Shown: positions 51,205 to 62,126, counted from the stretch's first letter. The stretch: DNA of 64,000 bases from an uncultured Nitrosomonadales bacterium (GCA_903885165.1 CAISHO010000010.1:1-64000), one strand, 5' to 3'. Numbers and translations: made by a program. Notes: a model not told the origin generated them from the sequence alone.

Positions 51205-53589
51205 ATGAGTCAAGCAGAAAAAAATGCCCGTGATGCGAGTGCTAGACTTGAGTTCACCAAGAGCCTCAATCATGTCACCAATAAGATACATGCCACCAGC
51301 AATATCGATGAGATTATGCTGGATGTCAGCAAGGATATCTGCTCGCTGTTTAATGCGGACAGGTTGACGATTTTTGTCGTGGGCGAAGACAATGTATCGT
51401 TGATCTCCAAGGTTAAGACTGGCCTGAATTCCTTTAAGGATCTGAAACTGCCGATTGCCGAGCAGAGCGTGGCAGGCTATGTGGCTGTGCATAAAAAATT
51501 GCTCAACATCAAGGATGTCTACGACGAGCAAGAGCTATCTAAATACAGTACCCATTTGCGCTTTTTACAGGAAGTAGATCGGCGTACAGGTTATCGTACC
51601 AAACAAATGCTGGTGGCACCGATACTGGATGTGCACAGTGGCGATCTGGTGGGTGTGATTCAGGTCATCAACAATAAGGCGGGTACGCCTTTTTCTGCGG
51701 TGGTTGAAGAGGGTTTGCGTGAGTTGGCGCAGACTATGGCGGTGGCCTTGCGTCAGCGTCAGGAAAAGGCGACCGTCAGGACGAAATACGACTATCTGGT
51801 GACCGGAGCGGTGTTGTCCGTGGCCGAGTTCGAATTAGCCACCCGGACTGCGCGTCGCAAGGGCTTGGATATTGAAGATGTGTTGTTCGATGAATTCCAG
51901 GTGACAGCCTCCGCACTGGGTAAGGCGCTGTCCAGTTTCTTCGGGGTAAATTATGAACCGTTTAAGGCAGATCGCTTAAAGCCGGTGGAGCTGTTGCGCA
52001 ATTTAAAGCGCGAGTATGTTGAGAGCAGTCACTGGTTGCCGATTGAAGAAACGCAGGAGGGTGTGGTGATACTCACCACTGATCCTGAGCGGATACAGAC
52101 TTCCCGTGTTGTAAATAATATTTTCCCCAGAAACCGACTGGTCTATAAGGTTTGCTCGCAAAGAGAGTTTAAGCTCACGCTCGATTTGTTCTATGGCGGG
52201 AAGTCGGAGGGTGGATCAATAGGTGGACTGATTGCGGATGAATCATCCATGGATGATTTGCTGTTCAGCATGGGAGGCGAGGAGGAAGAACATGCCTCGA
52301 TCAGCCAAGAGGACGTCAATGCGGCCGCTGACAATGAGTTAGTAAAACTGGTCAATAAAATCATCGTCGATGCCTACAAGATGGGCGCCTCTGATATTCA
52401 CGTTGAACCGCAACCCGGTAAAGGCAAGACGCAAATCCGATTGCGCAAGGACGGTTCGCTGCTAAATTATATCGAGGTGCCGTCGACTTATCGAAATGCA
52501 TTGGTGACACGGCTCAAGATCATGTGTGATCTAGATATTTCCGAGAAACGAAAACCGCAGGATGGCAAGATTAAGTTCAGAAACTTCGGGCCGCTGGATA
52601 TAGAATTGCGCGTCGCGACGATTCCTTCGCAAGGTGGCGTGGAAGATGTGGTGATGCGGATTTTAGCGTCAGGTGAACCGTTGCCGCTGGAGAAAATGGG
52701 TTTTTCCGATCGTAATAATGACTTGATTAAGCGTACGGTCAGTAAACCTTATGGATTGTTTTTTGTCTGCGGGCCAACCGGTTCCGGTAAGACCACCACG
52801 TTGCATTCCATACTCAAATACATCAATAAGCCGGAAACCAAGATATGGACGGCGGAGGACCCGGTCGAAATTACCCAGAAGGGATTACGTCAGGTACAGA
52901 TTAATAAGAAGGCAGGGCTGGACTTCCCAACCATCATGCGCGCTTTTTTACGCGCGGATCCTGACGTCATCATGGTCGGTGAAATGCGCGATAAGGAGAC
53001 GGTCTCTATCGGTATTGAAGCTTCGCTGACAGGGCATCTGGTGTTAGCTACCTTGCACACCAACAGTGCGCCTGAATCGATTATTCGTTTGCTTGATATG
53101 GGGATGGATCCCTTTAACTTTTCGGATGCGCTGCTGGGTGTTCTGGCGCAGCGGTTGGCCAAACGGCTGTGCAGTGATTGTAAAAAACCGCATATTGCAA
53201 CGGCCGATGAGCTCAAGTCCATGCTCTCTGAATACAGTGAGGAATTGAAGAATACGGTGACCTGGAAAATCGATCCGATGGCGGCCAGCAAGGCCTTGTA
53301 TGAGCAATGGGTCAAACTTTTTGCCAACGATAAACGGCAGTTTATGATTTATACCCCGGTAGGGTGCGAAAAGTGTGCCGGTACGGGGTATCGTGGTCGG
53401 GTGGGTTTACATGAGTTGATGCTGGGCAGTGATCCGATTAAGAAGGCCATCCAGGAGCACGCTCGTGTCGCCGAATTGCTGGCCATCGCCCTTGATGAAG
53501 GGATGCATACCCTGAAACAGGACGGTATGGAAAAAGTGCTGCAGGGGATCACTGATATGCACCAGATTCGTGCGGTTTGTATCAAATAG
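51205..53589 (+). CDS. GAF-domain GspE/PilB-type secretion ATPase
   Basis: N-terminal GAF; T2SSE-N-like region; Walker A GPTGSGKTTTLHS; MVGEMRDKETVSIGIEASLTGHLVLATLHTN; Cys pairs CSDCKKP / CEKCAGTGYRGR. Confidence 0.95.
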   Translation: MSQAEKNARDASARLEFTKSLNHVTNKIHATSNIDEIMLDVSKDICSLFNADRLTIFVVGEDNVSLISKVKTGLNSFKDLKLPIAEQSVAGYVAVHKKLLNIKDVYDEQELSKYSTHLRFLQEVDRRTGYRTKQMLVAPILDVHSGDLVGVIQVINNKAGTPFSAVVEEGLRELAQTMAVALRQRQEKATVRTKYDYLVTGAVLSVAEFELATRTARRKGLDIEDVLFDEFQVTASALGKALSSFFGVNYEPFKADRLKPVELLRNLKREYVESSHWLPIEETQEGVVILTTDPERIQTSRVVNNIFPRNRLVYKVCSQREFKLTLDLFYGGKSEGGSIGGLIADESSMDDLLFSMGGEEEEHASISQEDVNAAADNELVKLVNKIIVDAYKMGASDIHVEPQPGKGKTQIRLRKDGSLLNYIEVPSTYRNALVTRLKIMCDLDISEKRKPQDGKIKFRNFGPLDIELRVATIPSQGGVEDVVMRILASGEPLPLEKMGFSDRNNDLIKRTVSKPYGLFFVCGPTGSGKTTTLHSILKYINKPETKIWTAEDPVEITQKGLRQVQINKKAGLDFPTIMRAFLRADPDVIMVGEMRDKETVSIGIEASLTGHLVLATLHTNSAPESIIRLLDMGMDPFNFSDALLGVLAQRLAKRLCSDCKKPHIATADELKSMLSEYSEELKNTVTWKIDPMAASKALYEQWVKLFANDKRQFMIYTPVGCEKCAGTGYRGRVGLHELMLGSDPIKKAIQEHARVAELLAIALDEGMHTLKQDGMEKVLQGITDMHQIRAVCIK

Positions 53590-53737
53590 TGCTGGTGAAA
53601 CGTAAGTGGTAACTTGCAATCTTACCACTTGCAGCTTTCTCGACTACGCCAAACAATTTTGCTCACCTGAGCCGTTGGAGAAAATTGATTTAAGCAAAAC
53701 TTCCGGCGTGAACTCGGATGACTTTTAGGTTAACTCG

Positions 53738-54289
53738 TCAGGATGGCTCGGTGAGAGTGGTAAGATAACGCAGCCAGTCAAAACAGGGGCCGGGATCGGT
53801 TTTTCGGCCTGGGGCTATGTCGCTATGTCCTGTGATGCCGCGTATGGGCAAGGCGGTGTGTAGCGCTATGGTGAGTTGATGCAACGCATCGTATTGCGCA
53901 TCGGTAAAAGGTACGTTATCGCTGCCTTCGAGTTCGATGCCAACGGCAAAGTCATTGCAGCGAGACCTGCCTTGCCAGATTGATAGTCCCGCATGCCATG
54001 CGCGTTGCAAGACGGAGACAAACTGAATCAACTGGCCATCACGGCGGATGTAGAAGTGTGATGAAACGCGCCCCTCGGGTATGGTCTGATAATAGGGGTG
54101 TGCATTTCTATCCAGCGTGTTGGTGAATAATCGCTGTACACCATCGCCGCCGAATTCATCGGGCGGCAGGCTGATGTTATGGATCACGAGCAGTGAGATA
54201 TCACCGGTCTCTCGTTTATCGAAATTGGGCGAAGGCAGGTGTTCGCAATCGGTAAGCCATCCTTGTTGGTCAATTTGCATCATCAGCAC
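53738..54289 (-). CDS. ampD: 1,6-anhydro-N-acetylmuramyl-L-alanine amidase AmpD
   Basis: LLVIHNISLPPDEFGG; ITGHSDIAPGRKTDPGPCFDW. Confidence 0.95.
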   Translation of the reverse strand: MLMMQIDQQGWLTDCEHLPSPNFDKRETGDISLLVIHNISLPPDEFGGDGVQRLFTNTLDRNAHPYYQTIPEGRVSSHFYIRRDGQLIQFVSVLQRAWHAGLSIWQGRSRCNDFAVGIELEGSDNVPFTDAQYDALHQLTIALHTALPIRGITGHSDIAPGRKTDPGPCFDWLRYLTTLTEPS

Positions 54290-55667
54290 CTTCTGGATTT
54301 TTGATGCCCAGTCTCTCCATGCGATAGCGCATTGTGCGAAAGCTCAGTCCCAGCAGCTTGGCGGCAGCGGTGCGGTTGAAACGGGTTTGCTGCAGCGCGT
54401 TCTGTAAAGCCTCTTTTTCGACCATATCCAGATAGTCAGTCAAAGGATATTTTTCACGGATTTCATCGTTATCTGATGGCGTGTGAGAAATAGCGTGCAG
54501 ATGTAAATCATCGACTGCAATGATGTCGCTTGAACGCAGCGCCAGTGCGCGCTCAATGATGTTTTCAAGCTCACGAACATTGCCTGGAAAGTCATATCGT
54601 TGTAGTGCGTGAAGCACTTTATCTGAAAATTGTACGCTTGATCCGGCGCGTAAGCGTTCCAGTGTATGTAATGCAATTTCGGGAATATCCTCACTCATTT
54701 CACGTAAGGCGGGCATCTGGATAGGGATGACATTAAGACGGTAATAGAGATCCTGTCGGAACAGTCCCCGCTTGACGCAATCAGCCAGATCGTTATGCGT
54801 TGCGCTAATCACCCTGACATCGACTGGTTCTTCCCGGGTAGCACCTATTTTTCTAACCTGTTTTTCCTGTATGGCGCGTAACAGTTTTACTTGCATTAAC
54901 AGAGGTAAGTCCGCCACTTCATCGAGGAACAGCGTTCCACCATTTGCTGCCTGAAAAAATCCATCTCTATCCTTATCCGCCCCGGTAAACGCACCTTTTT
55001 TGTAGCCAAAGAATTCGCTTTCCATCAGGTTTTCAGGAATCGCGCCGCAGTTCACCGCAATAAAGGGTTGCTCGCGGCGGGCGCCACTTTGTACGATTAA
55101 TCTGGCTGCTAACTCTTTGCCGCTGCCCGATTCGCCGCTGATATGAACCGGCGCCTGGCTGCGCGCTACACGCTCGATCATATCGCGCACCTTTTTCATA
55201 GCCGGTGAATGTCCTAGCAAGTGCTTTTTATCGGATGAATGCGGAGTCGGTAAGCTTAGTGCTGATTTGACCAGGGTGCGCAGTTGCGCGAGGGAAAGTG
55301 GTTTTGCCAGATAATCGAATGCGCCCGCTTTCAATACCGTGATCGCATTTTCCATATTGCCATGCGCTGTGATCACCGCCACCGGTATGTCCAGTCGTTT
55401 GGAGGTGATGAATTTGATAATGTCGAGACCGTCGCCATCCGGCATGCGCATATCGGTCAGACATAAATCATAGTGCTGTGTGGCTAATTTAGCCAAAGCC
55501 TCCTTCACCCCGTTCGCCTTGTCGATGAACAGGCCCATTTTGAGCAGGGTGATTTCCAGTAATTCAAGAATGTCCGGTTCATCATCAACCAGCAGCACGG
55601 TCTTGGACGTTGTGCCGTGTTGCAAAGTACGTTTATTGTTCTCCGTCATGTTGATGGTGCTCTCCAA
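54270..55667 (-). CDS. pilR: Sigma-54-dependent response regulator PilR
   Basis: REC LVDDEPDILELLE; GESGSGKELAARLI; GAFTGADKDRDGFFQAA; Fis-type HTH. Confidence 0.92.
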   Translation of the reverse strand: MESTINMTENNKRTLQHGTTSKTVLLVDDEPDILELLEITLLKMGLFIDKANGVKEALAKLATQHYDLCLTDMRMPDGDGLDIIKFITSKRLDIPVAVITAHGNMENAITVLKAGAFDYLAKPLSLAQLRTLVKSALSLPTPHSSDKKHLLGHSPAMKKVRDMIERVARSQAPVHISGESGSGKELAARLIVQSGARREQPFIAVNCGAIPENLMESEFFGYKKGAFTGADKDRDGFFQAANGGTLFLDEVADLPLLMQVKLLRAIQEKQVRKIGATREEPVDVRVISATHNDLADCVKRGLFRQDLYYRLNVIPIQMPALREMSEDIPEIALHTLERLRAGSSVQFSDKVLHALQRYDFPGNVRELENIIERALALRSSDIIAVDDLHLHAISHTPSDNDEIREKYPLTDYLDMVEKEALQNALQQTRFNRTAAAKLLGLSFRTMRYRMERLGIKNPEGADDAN

Positions 55668-57234
55668 AGGTAATGCTGAAGCAGGCGCCGGGTTCTGCGG
55701 TTTCGTCAGGATGATATTCTAGGCGCGCACCATTTGCTTCACATAATTCGCGTGCAATGTATAAACCCAGACCGGTTCCCTGTTCGGCGGTGGTGAAAAA
55801 TGGCTCAAATAATTGGAGTTGATGTTTTGCTGTTATTCCTGGACCGTCGTCTTGCACTTCCAGGGTGACGCCACCGTTTTTTGTCCGTATGGTTAGCGTC
55901 AGGCTGTCAGTCTTGCGCTGACTGTAGTGCAGTGCATTGCTGCACAGGTTCCAGAGTACCTGATGTAAATGCCCACGGTCAAATGCAATCAGACAGTCCT
56001 GTTTTATATGCAAAGTGAGAATTCCGGGCGGCAGGCGCTCCGCCTGGTTGAACTCGTCGATAAAAACAGGTAACCAGGTCGCTAGGTCGATTTGTTCAGG
56101 CTGCGCCCTGTCGCGCCGGTTTAATTGCATGACGTCCTGAACAATCCGGTTGATGCGGAGGGTATTGTCTTGTATTAATTGTAGTAACCGAAGTTGTCTG
56201 GCGTCAATGCCTTCCTCTTGCAACAGTTCAGTCGCGTAACTGATGACGGACAAGGGGTTGCGTACCTCGTGAGCCAAATTCGCCGTGAGTCTCCCTAATG
56301 CGGCCAGTTTGATTTGTTGCGCCCCGGCTTGTATGCGTTTCATATCTTCCAGAAAAATCACCACCCCTTGCGTCGTGTCGCGTTCGATCGGGACAAAGTG
56401 TAATCGGGCTTGCAAGCCCCCATCCAGTTGCAGCGTGTCGCGCACGTTGAGTGCGTTGGATTGCCAGCGGGCATATTGCTCATGCAATAGTGGAAAGTGG
56501 TCAGCCAGTTTTCGATTAGTGGCATCAGAATTGCGCAGCAGGCGACATGCGCCCGGATTCATCTGTAGGATGGTTTCTTGTTCATCCAACACCAACACGC
56601 CGTCCTGCATGTCGCGCATCACCAAGCGATTGGCTTCTGCCATGCCGATTAAATCACGTCCTCTGCGTTGCGCAAGTTTTTGATTATAAAGTGCAAATTG
56701 TGCTAGTTTGTGCGCTAAACCCGCTACGGCGAAGTAGGACAGACAGAGCAGGGCAACTTGTACATAGAGCGTGACCGGTGCATCGTCGTGCAGTACGGCA
56801 AAAGTGTGCTCCAGCAGCGCTGCGATGCTGGCTAGGGCGGCGAAAAACAGGGTTATCTTACCGCGACTGACGATTCCGGCTACCGCTAGTGAAATCATCA
56901 GCAACAAGCCTACGCTGCTCTGTATCCCACCGCATGAGTGGGCTAATACGGTCAGTGCGATAATATCGCTGCCGATTTGTCCGGAGAGTTGCCATGCAAA
57001 GCCGCGCCAGCGCAGTCTTAAAGGAATGAAGGACAGGATGACTAAAGCCGCGTAGACGAAGCCCGTCACCAGGAATAACTGGCCCTTCGTTGCGCCGAAC
57101 AGGGCGCCGGCATCAAATACTAGGGCGATGAAGACGATAAAACAGACCAGCGCCAGTCGATAGAGATTGAAATAATTCAGTGAGCGCCAGAAGTCGGCGG
57201 GAATGATATCTTCGGTGGCAGGTTGTGCATTCAA
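55633..57234 (-). CDS. pilS: Sensor histidine kinase PilS
   Basis: Six-TM N-terminus; LTANLAHEVRNPLSVISYA; GTGLGLYIARELCEANGA. Confidence 0.9.
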   Translation of the reverse strand: MNAQPATEDIIPADFWRSLNYFNLYRLALVCFIVFIALVFDAGALFGATKGQLFLVTGFVYAALVILSFIPLRLRWRGFAWQLSGQIGSDIIALTVLAHSCGGIQSSVGLLLMISLAVAGIVSRGKITLFFAALASIAALLEHTFAVLHDDAPVTLYVQVALLCLSYFAVAGLAHKLAQFALYNQKLAQRRGRDLIGMAEANRLVMRDMQDGVLVLDEQETILQMNPGACRLLRNSDATNRKLADHFPLLHEQYARWQSNALNVRDTLQLDGGLQARLHFVPIERDTTQGVVIFLEDMKRIQAGAQQIKLAALGRLTANLAHEVRNPLSVISYATELLQEEGIDARQLRLLQLIQDNTLRINRIVQDVMQLNRRDRAQPEQIDLATWLPVFIDEFNQAERLPPGILTLHIKQDCLIAFDRGHLHQVLWNLCSNALHYSQRKTDSLTLTIRTKNGGVTLEVQDDGPGITAKHQLQLFEPFFTTAEQGTGLGLYIARELCEANGARLEYHPDETAEPGACFSITFGEHHQHDGEQ

Positions 57235-57246
57235 AACGCAATAAAA

Positions 57247-57459
57247 CTATTTCTGATAGCTGTCACGGTGGGCTTTGCTGCAAAAAACACGCTCACCGTC
57301 ACGGAGGCTCTCACCGGCAGGCAGGTGGACGCCGCACTGCAAACATTTCACCATGCTTTCGGTTACATCCTGCTTTTTTTCAGGAATCTTTCGGCTGTAA
57401 GATTTAATCAACAGGTAAACCAGCGCGGCGATGGCAATCAGAAATATCAAGCGACTCAT
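57247..57459 (-). CDS. Small PP0621-family-like membrane protein with CxxC/C motif
   Basis: TM then MVKCLQCGVHLPAGESLRDGERVFCSKAHRDSYQK. Confidence 0.8.
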   Translation of the reverse strand: MSRLIFLIAIAALVYLLIKSYSRKIPEKKQDVTESMVKCLQCGVHLPAGESLRDGERVFCSKAHRDSYQK

Positions 57460-57506
57460 ATAAACTCCGTTGCGGTAATCCTGTTGAGATGAGCTGCCAT
57501 CACCGC

Positions 57507-58475
57507 CTAGTACTGCCGTGTGGCAGCAAAATGTGCCAACTCAACCAGGCATGTTTTGTATTTTGAGTCAGGCAGGTCTGCAATCGCCAGACAGGCAAAT
57601 TCAACTTCGCGCATGGCTTGCTGTCGGGTAAATTCCAGCGCACCGGTTGCGTGAATGATCTGCAACACGTCTGTAAATTTCTCCACATCGCCCTGTTCAA
57701 TTGCGCCTCTGACCACCGTAGCCTGTTCCGGCGTACCGTGCTGCATGGCATAAATCAGTGGTAGCGTAGGCTTACCTTCTGCCAAGTCATCTCCCAAATG
57801 CTTGCCTGTTTCCTGCTCGTTCGCAGAGTAGTCTAGTACATCGTCGATGAGTTGAAACGCGGTTCCCAAGTGCATGCCGTATTTGGCTGCGGCTTCCTCT
57901 TCTTCCGGGGAGGATTTTGCAATAATTGCACCCAGACGCATGGCCGCTTCAAACAGTTTGGCGGTCTTGTAGTGGATAACGCGCATATAGTTTTCAGCGT
58001 CGACATCCGCGTCGTTGCAGTTAAGCAATTGCAGTACTTCGCCTTCGGCGATTACATTAGTGGCATCCGAGAGCGTTTGCATCACGCGCATTTCGCCGAC
58101 TTCAACCATCATCTGGAAGGCGCGCGAATACAGGAAATCGCCGACTAGGATGCTGGCGGCGTTGCCGAACAGGGCATTGGCGGTTTCACGACCACGGCGT
58201 AAACCGGATTCATCCACGACATCATCGTGCAACAGGGTGGCGGTATGAATGAATTCGACCACCGCTGCCAGATCGTGATGAGCTGTTCCCTGATAGGAAA
58301 AAGCGTGTGCGGACAAGACGACCAGCGCGGGACGCAGGCGTTTGCCGCCGCTGCTGACGATGTATTCCGCCACCTGATTGACGAGCACCACTTCGGAGTA
58401 CAGTCGCGTGCGAATTACCCGATCGACAGCAGCCATATCGACTGCGAGCAATTGATTGAAGTTATTTAAAAACAC
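57507..58475 (-). CDS. ispB: Octaprenyl diphosphate synthase
   Basis: GGKRLRPALVVL; LLHDDVVDESGLRRG; LIDDVLDY. Confidence 0.95.
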   Translation of the reverse strand: MFLNNFNQLLAVDMAAVDRVIRTRLYSEVVLVNQVAEYIVSSGGKRLRPALVVLSAHAFSYQGTAHHDLAAVVEFIHTATLLHDDVVDESGLRRGRETANALFGNAASILVGDFLYSRAFQMMVEVGEMRVMQTLSDATNVIAEGEVLQLLNCNDADVDAENYMRVIHYKTAKLFEAAMRLGAIIAKSSPEEEEAAAKYGMHLGTAFQLIDDVLDYSANEQETGKHLGDDLAEGKPTLPLIYAMQHGTPEQATVVRGAIEQGDVEKFTDVLQIIHATGALEFTRQQAMREVEFACLAIADLPDSKYKTCLVELAHFAATRQY

Positions 58476-58602
58476 TTTCCGTCCTAATAGTTGCGCTGCG
58501 AACTTCTGAATGGTGGCTAATTATTATGCACACTCTTTTTGAATGTAACATTGTCTCATAGAAGTGTGCTTTGCCGCACGCATCAAGCTTGCGCGAAGCT
58601 GA

Positions 58603-59883
58603 CTAAGTGAGTGTTTCGGGGTGATATTTCTTCTCGCCACGCCATAAATACCCTCCGATCAGGATGCCGACGGTACTTAGCAGCACGACATAGTGTGCGG
58701 GGGCCATCGCATCGAGAGGCAGAAACAGACTCACCAGCACCGGTGTCAGGCCACCGAAAATGGCATAGGCGACGTTGTAGGAGAAGGATAAACCGGAAAA
58801 ACGCACCGCAGGCGGGAATGCCCGGACGGCGGTGCTTGGAATGACGCCGATGACGCCTACGAAAAACCCGCACAGCGCATAAAGCTCATTGATGGATTCG
58901 GGTGAGGTGGCCATGCGACTGTAGAGCAGCATCGACGTGAAGCCCAGCATGGCGCAGCCTGCCATCATGACCCGCCCCGCGCCGAAGCGATCCGACAGCG
59001 CGCCGAATACGATACAACCCGCGCTTAAAAACAGCGTGGCAATACTATTGGCGTGCAAGGCGACACCGACCGGAATCGCATAGAGTTTTTGCAGCAGGGG
59101 CGGGGTCATCAAGATCATGACGATGATGGCCGCCGACAGCAGCCAGGTCATCAGCATGGTGAGCAAAATCGCCGGGCGGTGTTCTCTGATCACCGTTTTG
59201 AGCGGCAGTTCATCGGCGAGCGCTTGTCTTGCCTGCATCTCCTTGAATACCGGGGTTTCATGCAGATACTGACGTAACCACACCGACAACAAGCCGAACA
59301 GGCCACCCAGGATAAACGGAATACGCCATCCTTCGCTGAGCAACTCTGCCGGGGTGTAATGTTTGTTGATCGCTGTGGCGACCAGTGAGCCCAGCAAGAT
59401 TCCGCCGGTCAATCCTGCGGTGAGGGTGCCACAGGCAAAACCGGTGTGGCGAGAGGTTACATGTTCCGAGACGAACACCCATGCCCCGGGTACTTCGCCG
59501 CCGATCGCGGCACCCTGCATCACGCGCAGCGCCAGCAGCAAAATGGGTGCCCAGATGCCGATTATGGCATAAGTGGGCAACAGTCCGATCGCCAGAGTGG
59601 GTAAGGACATGAGTAAAATACTCAGCATAAACATACGCTTGCGACCTAGCAAGTCGCCGAAGTGCGCCATGATGATGCCGCCTAGGGGACGTGCCAGATA
59701 GCCTGCTGCAAAGATGCCGAAAGTTTGCAGTTGTCTTAGCCAGTCCGGCATATCCGCCGGGAAAAATAATTTACCGATCACCATCGCGAAGAACACGAAG
59801 ATGATGAAATCGTAGAATTCCAGTGCGCCGCCTAAGGCGGACAGGGCCAGAGTTTTGTAATCGCTGCGTTTGAGTCCGGACAT
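58603..59883 (-). CDS. MFS transporter (proline/betaine, citrate:H+ symporter-like)
   Basis: GGALEFYDFIIFVFFAMVIGKLFFP; AGYLARPLGGIIMAHFGDLLGRKRMF. Confidence 0.92.
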   Translation of the reverse strand: MSGLKRSDYKTLALSALGGALEFYDFIIFVFFAMVIGKLFFPADMPDWLRQLQTFGIFAAGYLARPLGGIIMAHFGDLLGRKRMFMLSILLMSLPTLAIGLLPTYAIIGIWAPILLLALRVMQGAAIGGEVPGAWVFVSEHVTSRHTGFACGTLTAGLTGGILLGSLVATAINKHYTPAELLSEGWRIPFILGGLFGLLSVWLRQYLHETPVFKEMQARQALADELPLKTVIREHRPAILLTMLMTWLLSAAIIVMILMTPPLLQKLYAIPVGVALHANSIATLFLSAGCIVFGALSDRFGAGRVMMAGCAMLGFTSMLLYSRMATSPESINELYALCGFFVGVIGVIPSTAVRAFPPAVRFSGLSFSYNVAYAIFGGLTPVLVSLFLPLDAMAPAHYVVLLSTVGILIGGYLWRGEKKYHPETLT

Positions 59884-59951
59884 GTCTAGGATGATTTTAG
59901 GTTGGACTACAGACGCTTGCGCGATAAGTGTCTCAGTTATTTTATAGGTGA

Positions 59952-62126
59952 TTAATCCGGTGTCGCGATGTTTAAGGGCCTGGGGTGTGATCGGTGTTCG
60001 ATAAACTTCTCTTGCGCCTTAACCCGGAAGATACGGACCACTTCAGGGATTTTACGCAGGTTGCGCATGATGCTGGCTAGATGCATGCGGTTGTTAACTT
60101 CCAGCGTGAAATGCAGCGCGGTGTACTCCCCTTCGTTGGCGAAGTTGATGTCTTCAATGTTAGAGTCAGCCTCGGAAATCACGCTGGCGACTTTGGCCAA
60201 CACGCCGCGCTGATTGGCGACCAGGAGTTTGATGCTGACCGGGAATGTGCGGGTGATATTTTTGTCCCACTCGACATCGAGCCATTGCCCACTATTGCTC
60301 CGGCCTTTGCGCAAGGACGGGCAATCGTGCGTGTGTACCACCAATCCCTGGCCGCTCTTGATGACGCCGATGATCGGGTCGCCTAGGATAGGATGGCAAC
60401 AGGTCGCAAACTGCACGGCCATGCCTTCTGTGCCCAGAATGGTAATCACCGGGTTGCTCATCGGCTCGCCGGTGAGGGTTTCGCTGCCGCAGGCCAGTTG
60501 CCTTGCAACGACCATGTTAAGGCGTCGCCCCAGTCCAATATCGGCCAGAATTTCCTGGCGCGTTTTAATCCCGGTATCCTTGAGCAATTTGTTCCAGCAG
60601 GCGTCCTTGATGTCCGTCGGTTTGATGCCCAGTGAGTGCAGTGCTTGACCCAGCAGGCGTTCGCCCAGTTCTACTGATTCACCCGATTGCATGGTTTTCA
60701 GGAAGTGCCGAATGTGGCTGCGTGCCTTACTGGTGGTGACATAGGCGAGCCAGGCGGGATTGGGCTTGGCATGTGCTGCGGTGATGATTTCCACGCGATC
60801 GCCGTTGCGCAGCTCGGTGCGTAAAGGCACCAGTTCATGGTTGAGTTTGACGGCAATACAACGATTGCCGATATCTGTGTGTACGCTGTAGGCAAAATCC
60901 ACTGCCGTCGCGCCGCGTGGCAGCGAGAGTATCTTCCCCTTGGGCGTAAATACATAGACAGCGTCGGGGAACAGATCTACTTTTAGATGTTCCATAAATT
61001 CGGCGGAGTTTTTGCTCTCGCTTAAACTTTCCAAGAGTTCCTGTAACCACTGGTGGGTCTTCTTGTGCAGTTCGTTGATCGACGAATGTCCGCTCTTGTA
61101 CAGCCAGTGTGAGGCGACGCCGGCATCGGCAATTTTGTGCATCTCACGGGTGCGGATCTGGATTTCGATCGGCGTGCCGTAGGGACCGAACAAGGTCGTG
61201 TGCAGCGACTGGTAACCATTCATTTTCGGAATGGCGATGTAGTCCTTGAATTTGCCCGGTATCGGTTTATACAACCCATGCAAAGCGCCTATCGACAGAT
61301 AGCAGGCAGGGGGGTCTTCCACCAGCACGCGAAAACCGTAGATATCCAGTACTTCTGAAAAAGCCAGCGATTTGCTCTGCATTTTCTTATAGATGCTGTA
61401 GATGTTTTTTTCGCGCCCCGACACTTCGGCTGCGATATTCTGGCTGGCCAGTTTCTGGCGGATGGCATCCAGTATCTTGCCAACGACCTCGCGGCGATTG
61501 CCTCGCGCTACCTTGAGGGCCTTGGCCAGCACAGCATAGCGATTCGGATATATATTTTTAAAGCTAAGATCTTGTAATTCCTGATATATTTCATTCAGTC
61601 CCAGGCGATTTGCGATCGGCACGTAAATTTCCATGGTCTCGCGGGCGATGCGTTCACATTTGTCCGGTCGCATAGAGTCCAGCGTGCGCATATTGTGCAA
61701 TCTGTCCGCCAGTTTGATGAGAATGACGCGTACATCGCGGGCCATGGCCAGCAACATCTTGCGAAAGTTCTCGGCCTGTGCGTCCTCGCGCGTCTCGAAC
61801 TGAATTTTTTCCAGCTTGCTCAAACCGTCGACCAGTTCGGCGACCGGTTTGCCAAACTTCTCGGCGATCTGTTCTGTGGTGATTTCGGTGTCTTCAACCA
61901 CGTCATGCAGCAGGGCTGCAATAATGGATTGGGTGTCTAGTCGTAGCGGCGTAAGGATACGCGCCACTGCAATCGGGTGGGTGACATAAGGGTCGCCGGA
62001 TTGGCGGGTTTGCCCCTGATGGGCGGCGCTGCTGTATTCAAGTGCTACGCGGACGTGTTCGACATCCTGCGGTTTCAGGTAGCCTGAAACTTCTTCGATC
62101 AGCAACTCTGAATCAGTCATCGCCAC
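59952..62126 (-). CDS. spoT: Bifunctional (p)ppGpp synthetase/hydrolase SpoT/RelA
   Basis: HD domain LLHDVVEDTEI; YKKMQSKSLAFSEVLDIYGFRVLV; TGS and ACT domains; upstream of rpoZ-gmk. Confidence 0.96.
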   Translation of the reverse strand: MAMTDSELLIEEVSGYLKPQDVEHVRVALEYSSAAHQGQTRQSGDPYVTHPIAVARILTPLRLDTQSIIAALLHDVVEDTEITTEQIAEKFGKPVAELVDGLSKLEKIQFETREDAQAENFRKMLLAMARDVRVILIKLADRLHNMRTLDSMRPDKCERIARETMEIYVPIANRLGLNEIYQELQDLSFKNIYPNRYAVLAKALKVARGNRREVVGKILDAIRQKLASQNIAAEVSGREKNIYSIYKKMQSKSLAFSEVLDIYGFRVLVEDPPACYLSIGALHGLYKPIPGKFKDYIAIPKMNGYQSLHTTLFGPYGTPIEIQIRTREMHKIADAGVASHWLYKSGHSSINELHKKTHQWLQELLESLSESKNSAEFMEHLKVDLFPDAVYVFTPKGKILSLPRGATAVDFAYSVHTDIGNRCIAVKLNHELVPLRTELRNGDRVEIITAAHAKPNPAWLAYVTTSKARSHIRHFLKTMQSGESVELGERLLGQALHSLGIKPTDIKDACWNKLLKDTGIKTRQEILADIGLGRRLNMVVARQLACGSETLTGEPMSNPVITILGTEGMAVQFATCCHPILGDPIIGVIKSGQGLVVHTHDCPSLRKGRSNSGQWLDVEWDKNITRTFPVSIKLLVANQRGVLAKVASVISEADSNIEDINFANEGEYTALHFTLEVNNRMHLASIMRNLRKIPEVVRIFRVKAQEKFIEHRSHPRPLNIATPD

